Shown piece after piece: positions 15,990 through 25,580 of a stretch of 35,967 nt of DNA. A program made the translations under genes and the position numbers. The stretch's first letter is position 1; every line of letters begins with the position of its first letter. The stretch covers positions 1 through 35,967 of the forward strand of contig JAAUOM010000036.1 of assembly GCA_012034865.1 (NCBI GenBank), in the 5' to 3' direction. The notes below the pieces were generated by a model that saw only the letters and a program-made list of their open reading frames with translations, searched no databases and had not been told where the DNA came from. The DNA comes from Acaryochloris sp. CRU_2_0. GTDB taxonomy: Bacteria > Cyanobacteriota > Cyanobacteriia > Thermosynechococcales > Thermosynechococcaceae.

Positions 15990-16547
15990 TTTTATTCCTC
16001 CCGCCAACCAATAGCGATTAAATGGTTTGTAGTCAAAATCTTAATTCAAGTTTTTTTAGTATAAAGAATAGAAGTATCAAAACTGCTTGATTGTTCAACA
16101 TTATTTACATTGACTGATAACTGTACAAGACAAGTTTGATTGCTATATTAGCCAAGTTAGACCCATTTATAGGGTCACTCAAAAACCATATTATCCTTTT
16201 CTAGTAAGAATTCTAGCCCATATATGCGAATGGCAAAGAAGACCCAAAAAGTGGTTGAGTTTATCGGTGTCTGAGTGATCCCTATTATTAACTTTATTAA
16301 TGTTTATGATAGTGCCCCTCACTTTTTACGGATAGATCCCCGGGCGCACTGAGTTTAAGCAACAAAATTTTTACAAGGATTGCCAGACAATTGCGATCGC
16401 AACGTTAAATTTGGGATGAGGATGGTGAACACTCAAGATAGATCACCCGTTGCAGACTGATATTCTCAGATCGTCTTTGGCGGCTTCATCCTTAGACCCC
16501 CAGAACGATTGAGATGAGCCTATTGACCTCTTGCAAACCCTACTTCT
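15990..16547. other. Intergenic region between divergent genes
   Basis: 558 bases between the minus-strand membrane protein gene and pilT. It must contain both promoters. It is A/T-rich in its left half, holds a 117-base element with inverted ends (16169-16285) and one GCGATCGC at about 16393. I see no open frame with homology and no convincing RNA gene. Confidence 0.6.
16169..16285. repeat. MITE-like element with terminal inverted repeats
   Basis: The left end ATAGGGTCACTCA (16169-16181) and right end TGAGTGATCCCTAT (16272-16285) are complementary apart from one extra base. The interior of about 90 bases carries no ORF. Non-autonomous elements of this size with 13-14 bp ends are common in cyanobacterial intergenic DNA. 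No clear target duplication is seen, so this stays tentative. Confidence 0.45.
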
Positions 16548-17882
16548 ATGACAAACCATCAGCGTCCACCCGTTCCCCATCCACCCGTTCCCCAGCCTGC
16601 TGTGCCACCGCTGCCACACCACAACAGACCCATTAACGGAGATGTCATGGAAACAGACCTAATGGCACCGCCCACAAAAGTGATGGATTCACCCGTGGCT
16701 GCCTCGCAGAATCAACCCTCCTTTCCCCAGACACAATCTTTTTCTGGGTATGGACAGACTGCCCTCCATAATGGTGACACCACCCAATCTACCCTACAGA
16801 TGCGAGGTCAGCCTCTCAACGGCTTGACCTTAGAGAGGCTGGTGCGGGAAGCCTTTGAAAATAACTTTTCTGATGTTCATCTGGGAGTAGGGGAAGTGCC
16901 TCGCTTTCGCGATCGCGGTCGCCTGGAAGTTTCTCATCATCCGATTACAGATGAGGCCACCTTTGAATATTGGCTGCAAGAGATTCTCTCTCCTGAAGAA
17001 ATTCAGCGGTTTCACACCACCCAGGAATATGACGGAGCCACCCAATATGAGGGGATGGCTAGAGTCCGTATCAACATCTTTATCAGTTTGAAAGGACCAG
17101 CAATGGTTTTGCGACTGATTCCCCTGAAGATTCTCACCCTCGAAGATTTAAATTTACCCCTGGTCTTCCAAGATTTGTGCCATTACCACAAAGGCTTAAT
17201 TTTGGTGACTGGGCCGACGGGTTCGGGTAAGTCCACCACCCTAGCGGCGATGGTGGATTATATCAACTCCGAAATGCCTAAACATATCATCTCTATCGAA
17301 GACCCCATCGAATTTGTCCATCAAAGCCGGAAGGCGATGGTTCGTCAACGGGAAGTGGGGATTCACACGCACAAATTTGATAATGCCTTGAAGGCTTCTT
17401 TGCGAGAAGACCCAGACGTTATTCTCATTGGTGAGATACGAGATCGAGAAACGGTGAATACCGCTCTGAAAGCGGCCCAAACAGGTCACTTGGTCTTTGG
17501 TACCCTCCACACCAACAGCGCTGTTAAAACCATCGAACGGATTCTCAACCTATATAACCCCGATGAACAAGAACCGATGCGGGTTCAGGTCGCAGAATCC
17601 TTGGTGGCAGTCGTTGCTCAGTCGCTGGTGCGGACGACCGATGGCAAACGGGCTGCCATTCATGAAATTATGATTAACACCGATGCCATTAAAGACTATA
17701 TTCTTCGAGGTGCTATCGAAGAAGTGGAAGCGATGATTCCGCAATGTACCTATGATGGCATGATTACGATGAATCAGTGTCTCCATAATCTCTATGAAGA
17801 AGGCCGCATTGATGAAGAGACGGCCTTGGAAATGTCTCCTAAGCCCAATGAAATGGCTCAGATTTTGAGAGGTCGCATCTAG
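16548..17882 (+). CDS. pilT: Type IV pilus retraction ATPase, PilT family
   Basis: A 444-residue hexameric ATPase that powers pilus retraction in twitching motility and phototaxis. Visible are the N-terminal ATPase-associated domain (about 92-200), Walker A GPTGSGKST (222-230), Asp box IISIEDPIEF (247-256), Walker B DVILIGEIRD (290-299) and His box TGHLVFGTLHTN (312-323). A proline-rich tail of about 85 residues precedes the ATPase; canonical PilT proteins of 340-370 residues lack it. The C-terminus reads IKDYILRGAIEEVEAM instead of the classical AIRNLIRE, so it may correspond to the PilT2 group of cyanobacterial phototaxis rather than the main retraction motor. No other pilus gene is in the window. 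Confidence 0.9.
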   Translation: MTNHQRPPVPHPPVPQPAVPPLPHHNRPINGDVMETDLMAPPTKVMDSPVAASQNQPSFPQTQSFSGYGQTALHNGDTTQSTLQMRGQPLNGLTLERLVREAFENNFSDVHLGVGEVPRFRDRGRLEVSHHPITDEATFEYWLQEILSPEEIQRFHTTQEYDGATQYEGMARVRINIFISLKGPAMVLRLIPLKILTLEDLNLPLVFQDLCHYHKGLILVTGPTGSGKSTTLAAMVDYINSEMPKHIISIEDPIEFVHQSRKAMVRQREVGIHTHKFDNALKASLREDPDVILIGEIRDRETVNTALKAAQTGHLVFGTLHTNSAVKTIERILNLYNPDEQEPMRVQVAESLVAVVAQSLVRTTDGKRAAIHEIMINTDAIKDYILRGAIEEVEAMIPQCTYDGMITMNQCLHNLYEEGRIDEETALEMSPKPNEMAQILRGRI

Positions 17883-17954
17883 TAAGGTAGAAGAGATCTG
17901 TGGCCTTGTCTGTGCAGTGCCTCAAATTTTAACCGACTGATCTTTGAAAATCCT

Positions 17955-18794
17955 TTGGATACTGAGCGATCGCAGTCTCTACCCTTTTTGTATAAAGGTC
18001 TCGCCCTGCTGACCCCAGGGGGAGACCTTGTTTACTGCGTTGATGCCAACAAGCAAGGACACTGGCACCTTCAACTTTGCCAAGCATTGCAAACCTTACT
18101 GCAGTTACCAGAAGCCCCACTGTTTTTGGTGCCTTGTTATACGGCCACCGTCGATCGCTGGTTACACCCCCATACCCAACAACTACAAGTGTCAGCCGAA
18201 GTATATCCTCAAGTATGGCGCTACCGATCGTTGTTGAGTGTCCTGTTTGCGACCTCCATTGACCACTGGCAGATGATCACCCCCTCGAAGGCCATTTGTG
18301 ATCCGGCAGTCATTCACAGTTATCAGCCCCAGTTTCCCCAACTTTGGCAAAATCATAATCTTGTCATCCGCCTAGATCAGCTCACACCAAGCGTGTTGTC
18401 TGACCCCGAAGAGGGTCTACACTCAGAACCGATTGATGCAAACCTTGCTGTTCAATCTCTCGACCCTACACCTGGATCTAGAATACCAACCACCCTAGGG
18501 GCTGATGCTTCTCAAGGTTACGTTCTCAGGCTCTTTGTCGCCAGCCATCATCGGCGCACCACTGCTATTTTGGAGAATCTCCATCAGTTATTGGATCAAG
18601 AATTAGATGTGCCCTACACGTTGAAAGTCATAGATGTTAGCAAACATCCTGAACGAGCTGAAGCCGATCAGATTTCAGCAACCCCAACCCTCGTCAAAAT
18701 TTGGCCAGAACCCGTTAAACGGTTAGTAGGTGAACAGTTAACACCCGATACTGTTCTGCAATTATTGGATCCTTTAGCCTCTAGCCAACCTTAA
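17955..18794 (+). CDS. KaiB-domain protein with extra N-terminal domain
   Basis: A 279-residue protein with two parts. Residues 10-145 are an unnamed domain (LALLTPGGDLVYCVDANKQG, HLQLCQALQTLLQLPEAP, LVPCYTATVDRWL). Residues 188-271 are a KaiB-like thioredoxin fold: YVLRLFVASHHRRTTAILE, LKVIDVSKHPERAEAD, then the cis-proline ATPTLVKIWPEPVKRLVG. Canonical KaiB is about 100 residues; this is a variant attached to another domain. KaiB-fold proteins take part in clock output or redox signalling, but the role of this form is unknown. No ATG occurs in the first 100 codons of the frame, so TTG 17955 is taken as start; the frame is open back to 17886. Confidence 0.8.
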   Translation: MDTERSQSLPFLYKGLALLTPGGDLVYCVDANKQGHWHLQLCQALQTLLQLPEAPLFLVPCYTATVDRWLHPHTQQLQVSAEVYPQVWRYRSLLSVLFATSIDHWQMITPSKAICDPAVIHSYQPQFPQLWQNHNLVIRLDQLTPSVLSDPEEGLHSEPIDANLAVQSLDPTPGSRIPTTLGADASQGYVLRLFVASHHRRTTAILENLHQLLDQELDVPYTLKVIDVSKHPERAEADQISATPTLVKIWPEPVKRLVGEQLTPDTVLQLLDPLASSQP

Positions 18795-18844
18795 AGAGTC
18801 TCCTTTGATGGGGCTGAGGTCGTCAGGATCGATAAATAACACCT

Positions 18845-19708
18845 TTAATCGAGCACTATTTCTTGCATGAGCCAAAATCCTGCAAATTTATCAGAATCTG
18901 GATCAGATTGCACGGCCACAAAATGCACCTGTTGGGCTGCCTGCTTAGTCCGCTCAAATTCCTCAATTTCAGCAATAATTTCAGGTTTGTTTAAGTAGGC
19001 GATCACCCAGCGATCGCTAATCCCGGTTTCCAGCAATAATTGCGGCTTAGGTTGTGTCTCCAGCTTTAAGCAAGAGAGTTCCAATCCAGACATCCAACCC
19101 GCTAAAGGCGTCGCCCGCTCAGAGAAAATCAGCAAACCAGGAATCACCGTGTCAGCAGGTAAATCCAACCTTTCCCAAGGAATTTGTTCGCCAAAGTCGA
19201 TGTCCCACTCATCCATTTCGGTAAAGGCACTCAAGGCCAACGTCACTAAACGCCAGCCCTCCCCCACCAAAGCGTCCGGTAACGGTTTGGGTAAGCTTGG
19301 CTCAAACTTAGCAGGTGCAGCCATCATGGGTTGGTAGCCGGGATGTTGGGGGTAAACGGTTTGTTCTCGCTCTCGTAACCATTGGTAAACCGCGAAGGTT
19401 CGCCGACTAGGCTGGGCAGGAATTCCCAAATCGTCACAGGCTCTGGGAATGATACTTTTCATCGAACGTCGAAAAAAGCGGATTTTTTCAGGGAAATCCT
19501 GATCCGTCAAATTTTCTGCTTGACGCCACAATGGCAATGCTTCCTCTAGGGCTGCTTGTAACCAACGAGCATTGGCTTGGGCACCGGAACAATCCTTCGC
19601 AAACTCAAAATTCCGTTGAGTATCACAAACCAATAATTCCCATACCTTCTTTTGTTGCTCATCTAAGATAGGGCGCGAGTAAAAATCCAGTTCCCACACT
19701 TTACTCAT
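18845..19708 (-). CDS. Tab2/Atab2 family RNA-binding protein
   Basis: A 287-residue protein of the Tab2 family (DUF1092). Tab2 in algae and Atab2 in plants bind the psaB leader and support photosystem I translation; cyanobacterial homologues are presumed to act on photosystem transcripts. Signatures visible are the N-terminal KVWELDFYSRPILDE, the mid-block FFRRSMKSIIPRACDDLGI, the PSRRTFAVYQWLR stretch and the C-terminal FAGFWLMQEIVLD. No membrane segment or signal peptide. It converges with the KaiB-domain gene, 50 bases apart, and its leader faces the amt upstream region. Confidence 0.88.
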   Translation of the reverse strand: MSKVWELDFYSRPILDEQQKKVWELLVCDTQRNFEFAKDCSGAQANARWLQAALEEALPLWRQAENLTDQDFPEKIRFFRRSMKSIIPRACDDLGIPAQPSRRTFAVYQWLREREQTVYPQHPGYQPMMAAPAKFEPSLPKPLPDALVGEGWRLVTLALSAFTEMDEWDIDFGEQIPWERLDLPADTVIPGLLIFSERATPLAGWMSGLELSCLKLETQPKPQLLLETGISDRWVIAYLNKPEIIAEIEEFERTKQAAQQVHFVAVQSDPDSDKFAGFWLMQEIVLD

Positions 19709-19932
19709 GTTAATTTCTCACCTTGATTATCCTATTAGTCCGTTGTGCAAAGCGATGAGGAATAAATTTAACAACCCCTGGGTATTGATCGTCTCTGATC
19801 TCAGGGTACTCTGTACACTGCCCAGAGAAAATATTTCATTGCTCTTCACCCTAAAGATTAGAATAAAAATTCTCTCGCTAAGGTTTTATAGCGCTCTGTT
19901 GCCCGGTATTGAATTGCTTGACAAGAAAAAAT

Positions 19933-19946
19933 GTATCAAGTGATAC
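19933..19946. promoter_or_regulatory. NtcA-type binding site upstream of amt
   Basis: GTATCAAGTGATAC fits the NtcA consensus GTA-N8-TAC exactly and is nearly palindromic. It lies 217 bases ahead of the amt ATG. A TAGAAT box follows 31 bases later, longer than the usual 20-24, so the exact promoter is uncertain. Nitrogen control of amt by NtcA is well known in cyanobacteria. Confidence 0.6.
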
Positions 19947-20031
19947 AGAACTACAGAACCTGCCGCTGTTGAATCGATAGAATTAGGAGCCTAACGGAGT
20001 TCTTTATAGATTTGCTGCCAACCATGGTTCC

Positions 20032-20059
20032 TTAATGATCAGAAATTAATGATCAGAAA
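20032..20059. repeat. 14-bp tandem duplication
   Basis: TTAATGATCAGAAA occurs twice in direct succession, perfectly, in the amt leader about 105 bases before the start codon. Either slippage or a duplicated binding site. Confidence 0.7.
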
Positions 20060-20163
20060 TTGCCTTTAATACGCAGGGTAGAACTGACCGCAATCTCTAC
20101 TTATTAAGTGTGTACTAAAGCAGTTTGGTTATACATCGTCTATCTAGGAAACATATTGTGGTG

Positions 20164-21636
20164 ATGTCTAAGCCGATTATTTCAAGGCTAACAAGCCTCA
20201 AACGTAGAAAACGTCTATCCCCCGCATGGCAGGTCTGTCTTCCCTTGTCAGCCATCGTCTTATTATTTTGGTCTGTGGCAGCCGTAGCTCAAGACGCTGC
20301 TCCTTCAGACCCTACAGCAATCCTCACCGTTGGTCTTGATACGGTTTGGGTGCTGATATGTGCTTTTCTTGTCTTTTTCATGAACGCCGGATTTTGCATG
20401 TTAGAGACCGGATTCTGTCGCCAGAAGAATGCCGTCAACATTTTGGCGAAAAACCTGATTGTGTTTGCCCTAGCCTCCATTGCCTATTGGGCCATTGGTT
20501 TTGGTTTAATGTTTGGCGGGGAGAATGCCTTTATTGGCACCACTGGCTGGTTTTTGGGCGGTGCCGATAACAGCCCAGCCATAGGCAAAGACTACCAAGG
20601 TGTCTTTGGAGCCTTGGATTGGACAGGTGTACCTTTATTTGCCAAGTTCTTGTTCCAACTGGTGTTTGCTGGTACTGCAGCGACGATTGTCTCAGGGGCT
20701 GTTGCTGAACGGATTAAATTCGTATCCTTCCTGATTTTTAGCTTGATTTTGACGGGTATTCTCTATCCGATTACTGGTCATTGGATCTGGGGGGGTGGCT
20801 GGCTGGCTAAATTTGGAGGCGATGCTGGGCCTGGCTTCTGGGATTTTGCGGGGTCAACGGTTGTGCACTCGGTGGGGGGCTGGGCCGCTTTGGTCGGTGC
20901 AGCTTTCCTGGGACCTCGTTTAGGTCGCTATTCTGCCGCAGGGGCGACAGCCATGCCGGGACACAACATGAGTATTGCAACTTTGGGGTGTCTAATTTTG
21001 TGGTTAGGCTGGTTTGGCTTCAATCCAGGGTCAACCATGGGCGTAGGAGATGGTTCTGCTATTTCCCATATAGCGTTAACGACAAATATGGCTGCTGCGT
21101 TTGGAGGCGTTGCGGCCACTTTTACGGCTTGGTTCTATCTGGGTAAACCGGATTTATCGATGATTGTTAATGGCATTCTGGCAGGTCTAGTGGGAGTTAC
21201 CGCCTCTTGTGCCTTTGTGAGTGTTCCTTGGGCTGGGGTAATTGGTTTAATTGCGGGAGTGATTGTCGTTTTTGCAGTCACAAACATTGACAGGATGAAA
21301 ATAGATGACCCAGTAGGGGCGATTTCTGTGCACTGTGTCTGTGGGGTTTGGGGAACCTTGGCAGTGGGTTTGTTTGCCGAAGGCCCTGGGAAACTTTATA
21401 AAGAAGGATTGGGGCCTGCTAGGGGACTCGTTCTCGGGGGTGGTTTAACTCAAATGATCCCACAAGTGGTAGGCATTTTGGCAGTGGCTGCCTTTACCTT
21501 GGTAACGACAGCGGTGGTTTGGACTGTGATTAAGGTAGTTGCAGGTTTGCGAGTGCCGGAAGAGGAAGAACTCAAAGGCTTGGATATTGGCGAACATGGT
21601 ATGGAAGCCTACAGTGGTTTCCTCAAAGAAGCCTAA
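20164..21636 (+). CDS. amt: Ammonium transporter
   Basis: A 490-residue Amt/Mep/Rh protein that takes up ammonium across the cytoplasmic membrane. A signal-peptide-like N-terminus (to AVAQ, residue 43) precedes eleven predicted membrane helices. The ammonium-site Asp227 is in [10 protein letters not shown], and the paired pore histidines are His235 (VVHSVGG) and His390 ([11 protein letters not shown]). The C-terminal tail ends with [14 protein letters not shown], as in other bacterial Amt proteins that bind GlnK/PII. ATG 20164 is chosen; GTG codons at 20158 and 20161 and a TTG at 20125 are also in frame. The NtcA-like site upstream suggests nitrogen control. No glnB/glnK gene lies next to it. 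Confidence 0.93.
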   Translation: MSKPIISRLTSLKRRKRLSPAWQVCLPLSAIVLLFWSVAAVAQDAAPSDPTAILTVGLDTVWVLICAFLVFFMNAGFCMLETGFCRQKNAVNILAKNLIVFALASIAYWAIGFGLMFGGENAFIGTTGWFLGGADNSPAIGKDYQGVFGALDWTGVPLFAKFLFQLVFAGTAATIVSGAVAERIKFVSFLIFSLILTGILYPITGHWIWGGGWLAKFGGDAGPGFWDFAGSTVVHSVGGWAALVGAAFLGPRLGRYSAAGATAMPGHNMSIATLGCLILWLGWFGFNPGSTMGVGDGSAISHIALTTNMAAAFGGVAATFTAWFYLGKPDLSMIVNGILAGLVGVTASCAFVSVPWAGVIGLIAGVIVVFAVTNIDRMKIDDPVGAISVHCVCGVWGTLAVGLFAEGPGKLYKEGLGPARGLVLGGGLTQMIPQVVGILAVAAFTLVTTAVVWTVIKVVAGLRVPEEEELKGLDIGEHGMEAYSGFLKEA

Positions 21637-21710
21637 GATTTGATAGGGTTTTGTTATCTATACTTGGTGTCAGAACTTCAGGCTGAAAAAGTTCAAATCT
21701 AAATACCCAA

Positions 21711-21749
21711 AAAGGTTCTAGAGCTACTTGACTGTGTTCTAGAACCTTT
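21711..21749. terminator. Bidirectional hairpin terminator
   Basis: AAAGGTTCTAGA (21711-21722) and TCTAGAACCTTT (21738-21749) form a perfect 12-bp stem with a 15-base loop, between the convergent amt and GH57 genes. T-rich sequence follows on the plus strand and A-rich precedes it, so it can serve both. Confidence 0.8.
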
Positions 21750-21807
21750 GCTTTTGCTTGAGAAAAAGTCCTACAAGCTGATCTTGAGTCCTAACGGTGA
21801 ATAAATA

Positions 21808-24038
21808 TTAGGGGACTTGTAGAGGAACTAACATATTCTCAGGCAGATGTTCCACAAATTCGCCCTGCTTAGATAGAACCACGATTAGTTCTAAGGGCCA
21901 ATCCGGTTGGACGTGGAGATCACTCCAAGGCACTGCAATTTCTAAACATTGCTTGAGACCTAACTGGACATGATGGGATCGTCCTTGCCATTGCTCATGA
22001 TCAGCCGCCTCTTCCAGCCAAATATCCTGATTGCTGAGATTGACGCCTAAGTGATGATGGTATCGATAATTCAGGGGACTTTGATCGGGGATATTCGTGA
22101 GTGGGATCAGGCTGTTATTCATGGTTTGACCGGGGTAAAACCATAACAGATGTAACTCAGGGGGTGAATCCACGCCTGGTTGCTTACCCACTTGAAAATC
22201 AAAGCGCAGGTAGAAATTGAGATGATCGAGACCATACCAGAGCCGTTGCACAGTGCTACTGCGATGCATGGTTCCCCTTGATCCGGCAATGGTCATTCGC
22301 CCGGCATGATCCCAATCTTGCTCATTGCCGATGCCATTAATCACAGGATGAATAAAACTCTGAGGGCGATGGTCTGTGGGGCCTTGATGTTCTTCTAGCG
22401 GATATTGAAGTTCTGCGGGTACAGGTTCATCTAAAGCCTGGTAAAGAGCAATTAAATGTTCCCGAAAGAGCTGATCAAAGATGGCGTCCTGATTAGAAGA
22501 ATGGCCTTCTCCAAACCACCAAAACCAGTCTGAGCCTTCTGCGGCATAAAGGGCTTCCCAGGCATCGGGGTTTTCTGTTTCCGTTGCTTCGGGGTGTTTT
22601 TCTAGGGTCTGTCGAGCGGCAGTCAGCAGGTCCCAGGCTCGGTTTTTGACGGGATCACCAATCCAGGTGGTGAAGCTACCATCGACCCAGGAGCCGCTGT
22701 GGAGTTTAGTCGTGGGTAGAAACTCTTGGGGTGGGAATTGCTCTAAGTATTCTGAAACCGTTACCAGTTTGAGGTCATCCACATCGCTCAACTGCTGATA
22801 AAGACTTTCTAAAAAGGGAATGCCATCTTGCTGGTAAAATTCCCAACAGTTTTCACCATCTAGGGCAATGGTGACTAGCCAAGGTTTGGCCAGAGCAGTG
22901 CCTCCTTCAGGTTGGCGGGCTTTTAAGGTGTTTGCGATCGCATCCAAATGCCCCACTAAATCTGCGGCGGCGGCTTGCGGCTCCATGGCACTGTAGGTAA
23001 AGCCCACCAAGTCCGACAAGCGGTGATCTCGAAACACAATCGCTAGGTCGCCTTCATAGGTACTCAAACGATAGGGTTGATAGAGAATTTCCGGTTCATA
23101 GACATTGCCCTGCTCATCTCGGTGAAAAAAGTGATGGGTTGTCCATCCTAAAACGGCTTCATCCGAACACAACCACTGGAAGCCTTGCTTGGCTACATAG
23201 GGCAAGATACTGGGACTGACGGACTGCTCCGACGGCCACAAACCACGAGGGGTACAGCCAAATCGCTCTGTATACATCTCCCACCCTCTTTGCAGGTGGC
23301 GGGGAATATCTTCTGGCCATTGAAACCGAGCCTGGGGCAATTCCATATGGGGAACCGCCACTCGCCCAGCATCGGTATCCGCCAGCAGGGCAAAATGGGA
23401 TGGGTATAGGGAGACGTCATTATCTCTAGCTGGCCATCCGCTTGCATCTGCCGATGTTGGGGCAAAATCTGAGCGAGAATCTGTCGCTGCTTCTCAAGGA
23501 TGTCCTGGCGATCTTGAAGTGTAAAATTGCGCTCCTGCGCCAACCAGCGGGCAATGTCGGCATCATCCCAGAACAGGGGATCGATCCAAGCCAGATTGTG
23601 CCAAGCCAACAAATCCCCATAGTCAGCATCCCTCCAGTTCTCTAGACACCAGGTTTCCCCCTTTTCCTGTTTTTGGCCAAACAGTTCTGCGTAGCGAGGA
23701 TGGGGGGCAACCAGGGTTTGGTAATGGGCATCAAAAAAATGCTGAACAATAAAGCGATGCTGGTCTGGGGTCAACTGTTCGGTGGGTAAAGTGGCCACGG
23801 CTAAATAGGGATCAATCGCAGTGCCTGCCACATAGTCTTCAATTTGCAGGAGTAAAGAGGGCACCAAGTTAACGGTCTGATGCAATTTGGGATATCGACT
23901 TAGCAATAGCACCAGATCTAGATAATCCTTAGTGCCATGCAAACGCACCCAGGGCAGCCGATATTGACCCGTGACTCGGCTTTTATATAGGGGTTGATGT
24001 TGATGCCAAATAAAGGCGATATAAAGCGGGTGAGTCAT
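21808..24038 (-). pseudogene. Glycoside hydrolase family 57 protein, one-base frameshift
   Basis: GH57 enzymes act on alpha-glucans (amylases, branching enzymes, amylopullulanases). The N-terminus from ATG 24038 reads [17 protein letters not shown] with His12 and His14, then RLPWVRLHGTKDYLDL. The continuing frame to 21808 holds the nucleophile segment RGLWPSEQSVS (Glu at 23227-23229), FQWLCSDEAVLGW, ALDGENCWEFY and a C-terminal domain. The two halves meet at 23388-23390: one C is missing in the minus-strand run TTGCCCTGCTGG, where LLADTDAG is expected to follow HPILP. The whole span is one base short of 744 codons and no other damage is visible. It is divergent from gatA with 51 bases between starts. 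Confidence 0.85.
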
Positions 24039-24089
24039 AGGTCACCTTATACTGAGGATTGGCACATTTCGCACAAAAGGATCTGCTGC

Positions 24090-25538
24090 ATGGCATCCAT
24101 CCGAGCGTTGCATCAAGCGTTGATCACCAAAGCTCGATCAGCCCAAGAAATCACCGAAGCAGCCCTGGAAACCATTCATCAATTAGAACCCAAACTCCAT
24201 AGTTTTTTGGCTATCACTGCTGACGTTGCGATCGCCCAAGCCAAACAGGTCGATGCAAAGTTGGCAGCGGGGGAAGAGATTGGTTTATTAGCAGGAATTC
24301 CCATTGGCATTAAGGATAATCTGTGTACAAAGGGAATTGCTACGACCTGTGGGTCAAAAATTCTCAAAGATTTTATTCCCCCTTACGAGTCTACAGTAAC
24401 TCAAAAACTGGCGGCTGCTGGTGCCGTGATGGTGGGCAAAACCAATCTGGATGAGTTTGCCATGGGCGGCTCAACTGAAAACTCGGCCTTTCAAGTCACG
24501 GGCAATCCTTGGGATCCTGCCAGAGTCCCCGGAGGATCCTCCGGGGGTTCAGCCGCCGCCGTTGCCGCTTCTGAATGTGTGGTAGCCCTAGGCTCGGATA
24601 CGGGTGGTTCGATTCGCCAACCGGCGGCCTTTTGTGGTGTGGTGGGTCTGAAACCGACCTATGGATTAGTTTCTCGGTTTGGCTTGGTGGCTTTTGCCTC
24701 GTCTTTGGATCAAATTGGTCCGTTTGGGCGCAGCGTTGAAGATGTCGCCCTTCTCCTGCAAGAAATTGCTGGGCATGACCCCCAGGATTCCACCAGTCTG
24801 AAGGTGAAGATTCCTGACTATTCCCAAGCATTGATCCCCGATTTAAAGGGCAAAAAGGTGGGGGTGATCACCGAAACCTTTGGGGAAGGATTAGATCCTG
24901 GGGTGGAACAAGCGGTACGTACCGCCATTGAGCAGTTAGCTGAGCTGGGAGCTGAGATTCAGGAGATTTCCTGCCCTCGGTTCCGGTATGGGGTGCCAAC
25001 TTATTATGTTATTGCCCCCTCGGAAGCCTCTGCTAATCTGGCCCGTTATGACGGGGTTAAATATGGCTACCGCACACAAGATCCAGAGGATTTGATGGCC
25101 ATGTATACCCAGACACGAGCCGAAGGATTTGGAGCCGAAGTCAAGCGTCGGATTATGATTGGCACCTATGCGCTGTCTGCGGGTTATTACGATGCCTATT
25201 ACCTGAAGGCGCAAAAGGTGCGCACCCTGATCAAGCAGGATTTTGAACGTGCCTTTGCTAGTGTCGATGTCTTAGTCTGTCCTACGACCCCAACGACCGC
25301 CTTCAAAGCGGGCGAGAAAACCGCCGATCCCTTGAGTATGTATCTGTTGGATCTCATGACGATCCCGGTCAATCTAGCTGGCTTGCCCGGTCTGAGTCTG
25401 CCCTGTGGCTTTGATCACCAAGGCTTGCCCATTGGCTTACAGATTATTGGCAATGTCTTGCGTGAAGATCAGGTGCTGCAAGCGGCCTATGCCTATGAGC
25501 AGGCTACGGCTTGGCATCAGGAGTCACCTGGGCTGTAG
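24090..25538 (+). CDS. gatA: Glutamyl-tRNA(Gln) amidotransferase subunit A
   Basis: A 482-residue amidase that releases ammonia from glutamine for GatB, converting Glu-tRNA(Gln) to Gln-tRNA(Gln); most cyanobacteria rely on this route. The Ser-cisSer-Lys triad is Lys75 (PIGIKDN), Ser150 (PGGSSGGS) and Ser174 ([11 protein letters not shown]), with spacing equal to that of characterised GatA. The remaining signature blocks [14 protein letters not shown] and CPTTPTTAF are present and the length is normal. ATG 24090 ([11 protein letters not shown]) is the family start; the frame is open further upstream but overlaps the divergent GH57 gene. gatB and gatC are not in the window. Confidence 0.95.
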   Translation: MASIRALHQALITKARSAQEITEAALETIHQLEPKLHSFLAITADVAIAQAKQVDAKLAAGEEIGLLAGIPIGIKDNLCTKGIATTCGSKILKDFIPPYESTVTQKLAAAGAVMVGKTNLDEFAMGGSTENSAFQVTGNPWDPARVPGGSSGGSAAAVAASECVVALGSDTGGSIRQPAAFCGVVGLKPTYGLVSRFGLVAFASSLDQIGPFGRSVEDVALLLQEIAGHDPQDSTSLKVKIPDYSQALIPDLKGKKVGVITETFGEGLDPGVEQAVRTAIEQLAELGAEIQEISCPRFRYGVPTYYVIAPSEASANLARYDGVKYGYRTQDPEDLMAMYTQTRAEGFGAEVKRRIMIGTYALSAGYYDAYYLKAQKVRTLIKQDFERAFASVDVLVCPTTPTTAFKAGEKTADPLSMYLLDLMTIPVNLAGLPGLSLPCGFDHQGLPIGLQIIGNVLREDQVLQAAYAYEQATAWHQESPGL

Positions 25539-25580
25539 GCGAAAGTTATATTTCTAGGTTTTGCTTGATTCTGGCCTATT

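Larger units (their letters stand above)
19709..20163. other. Intergenic region upstream of amt and tab2-like gene
   Basis: 455 bases between divergent genes. It contains the NtcA-like site at 19933-19946 and a 14-bp tandem repeat at 20032-20059. A 78-codon open frame starting at 19707 overlaps the Tab2-like start and has no recognisable content, so I do not count it as a gene. Confidence 0.6.

Noticed and set aside
19707..19943. 78-codon frame upstream of amt
   Set aside because: It begins across the Tab2-like start codon and runs through promoter-like DNA including the NtcA site; composition is not coding-like.
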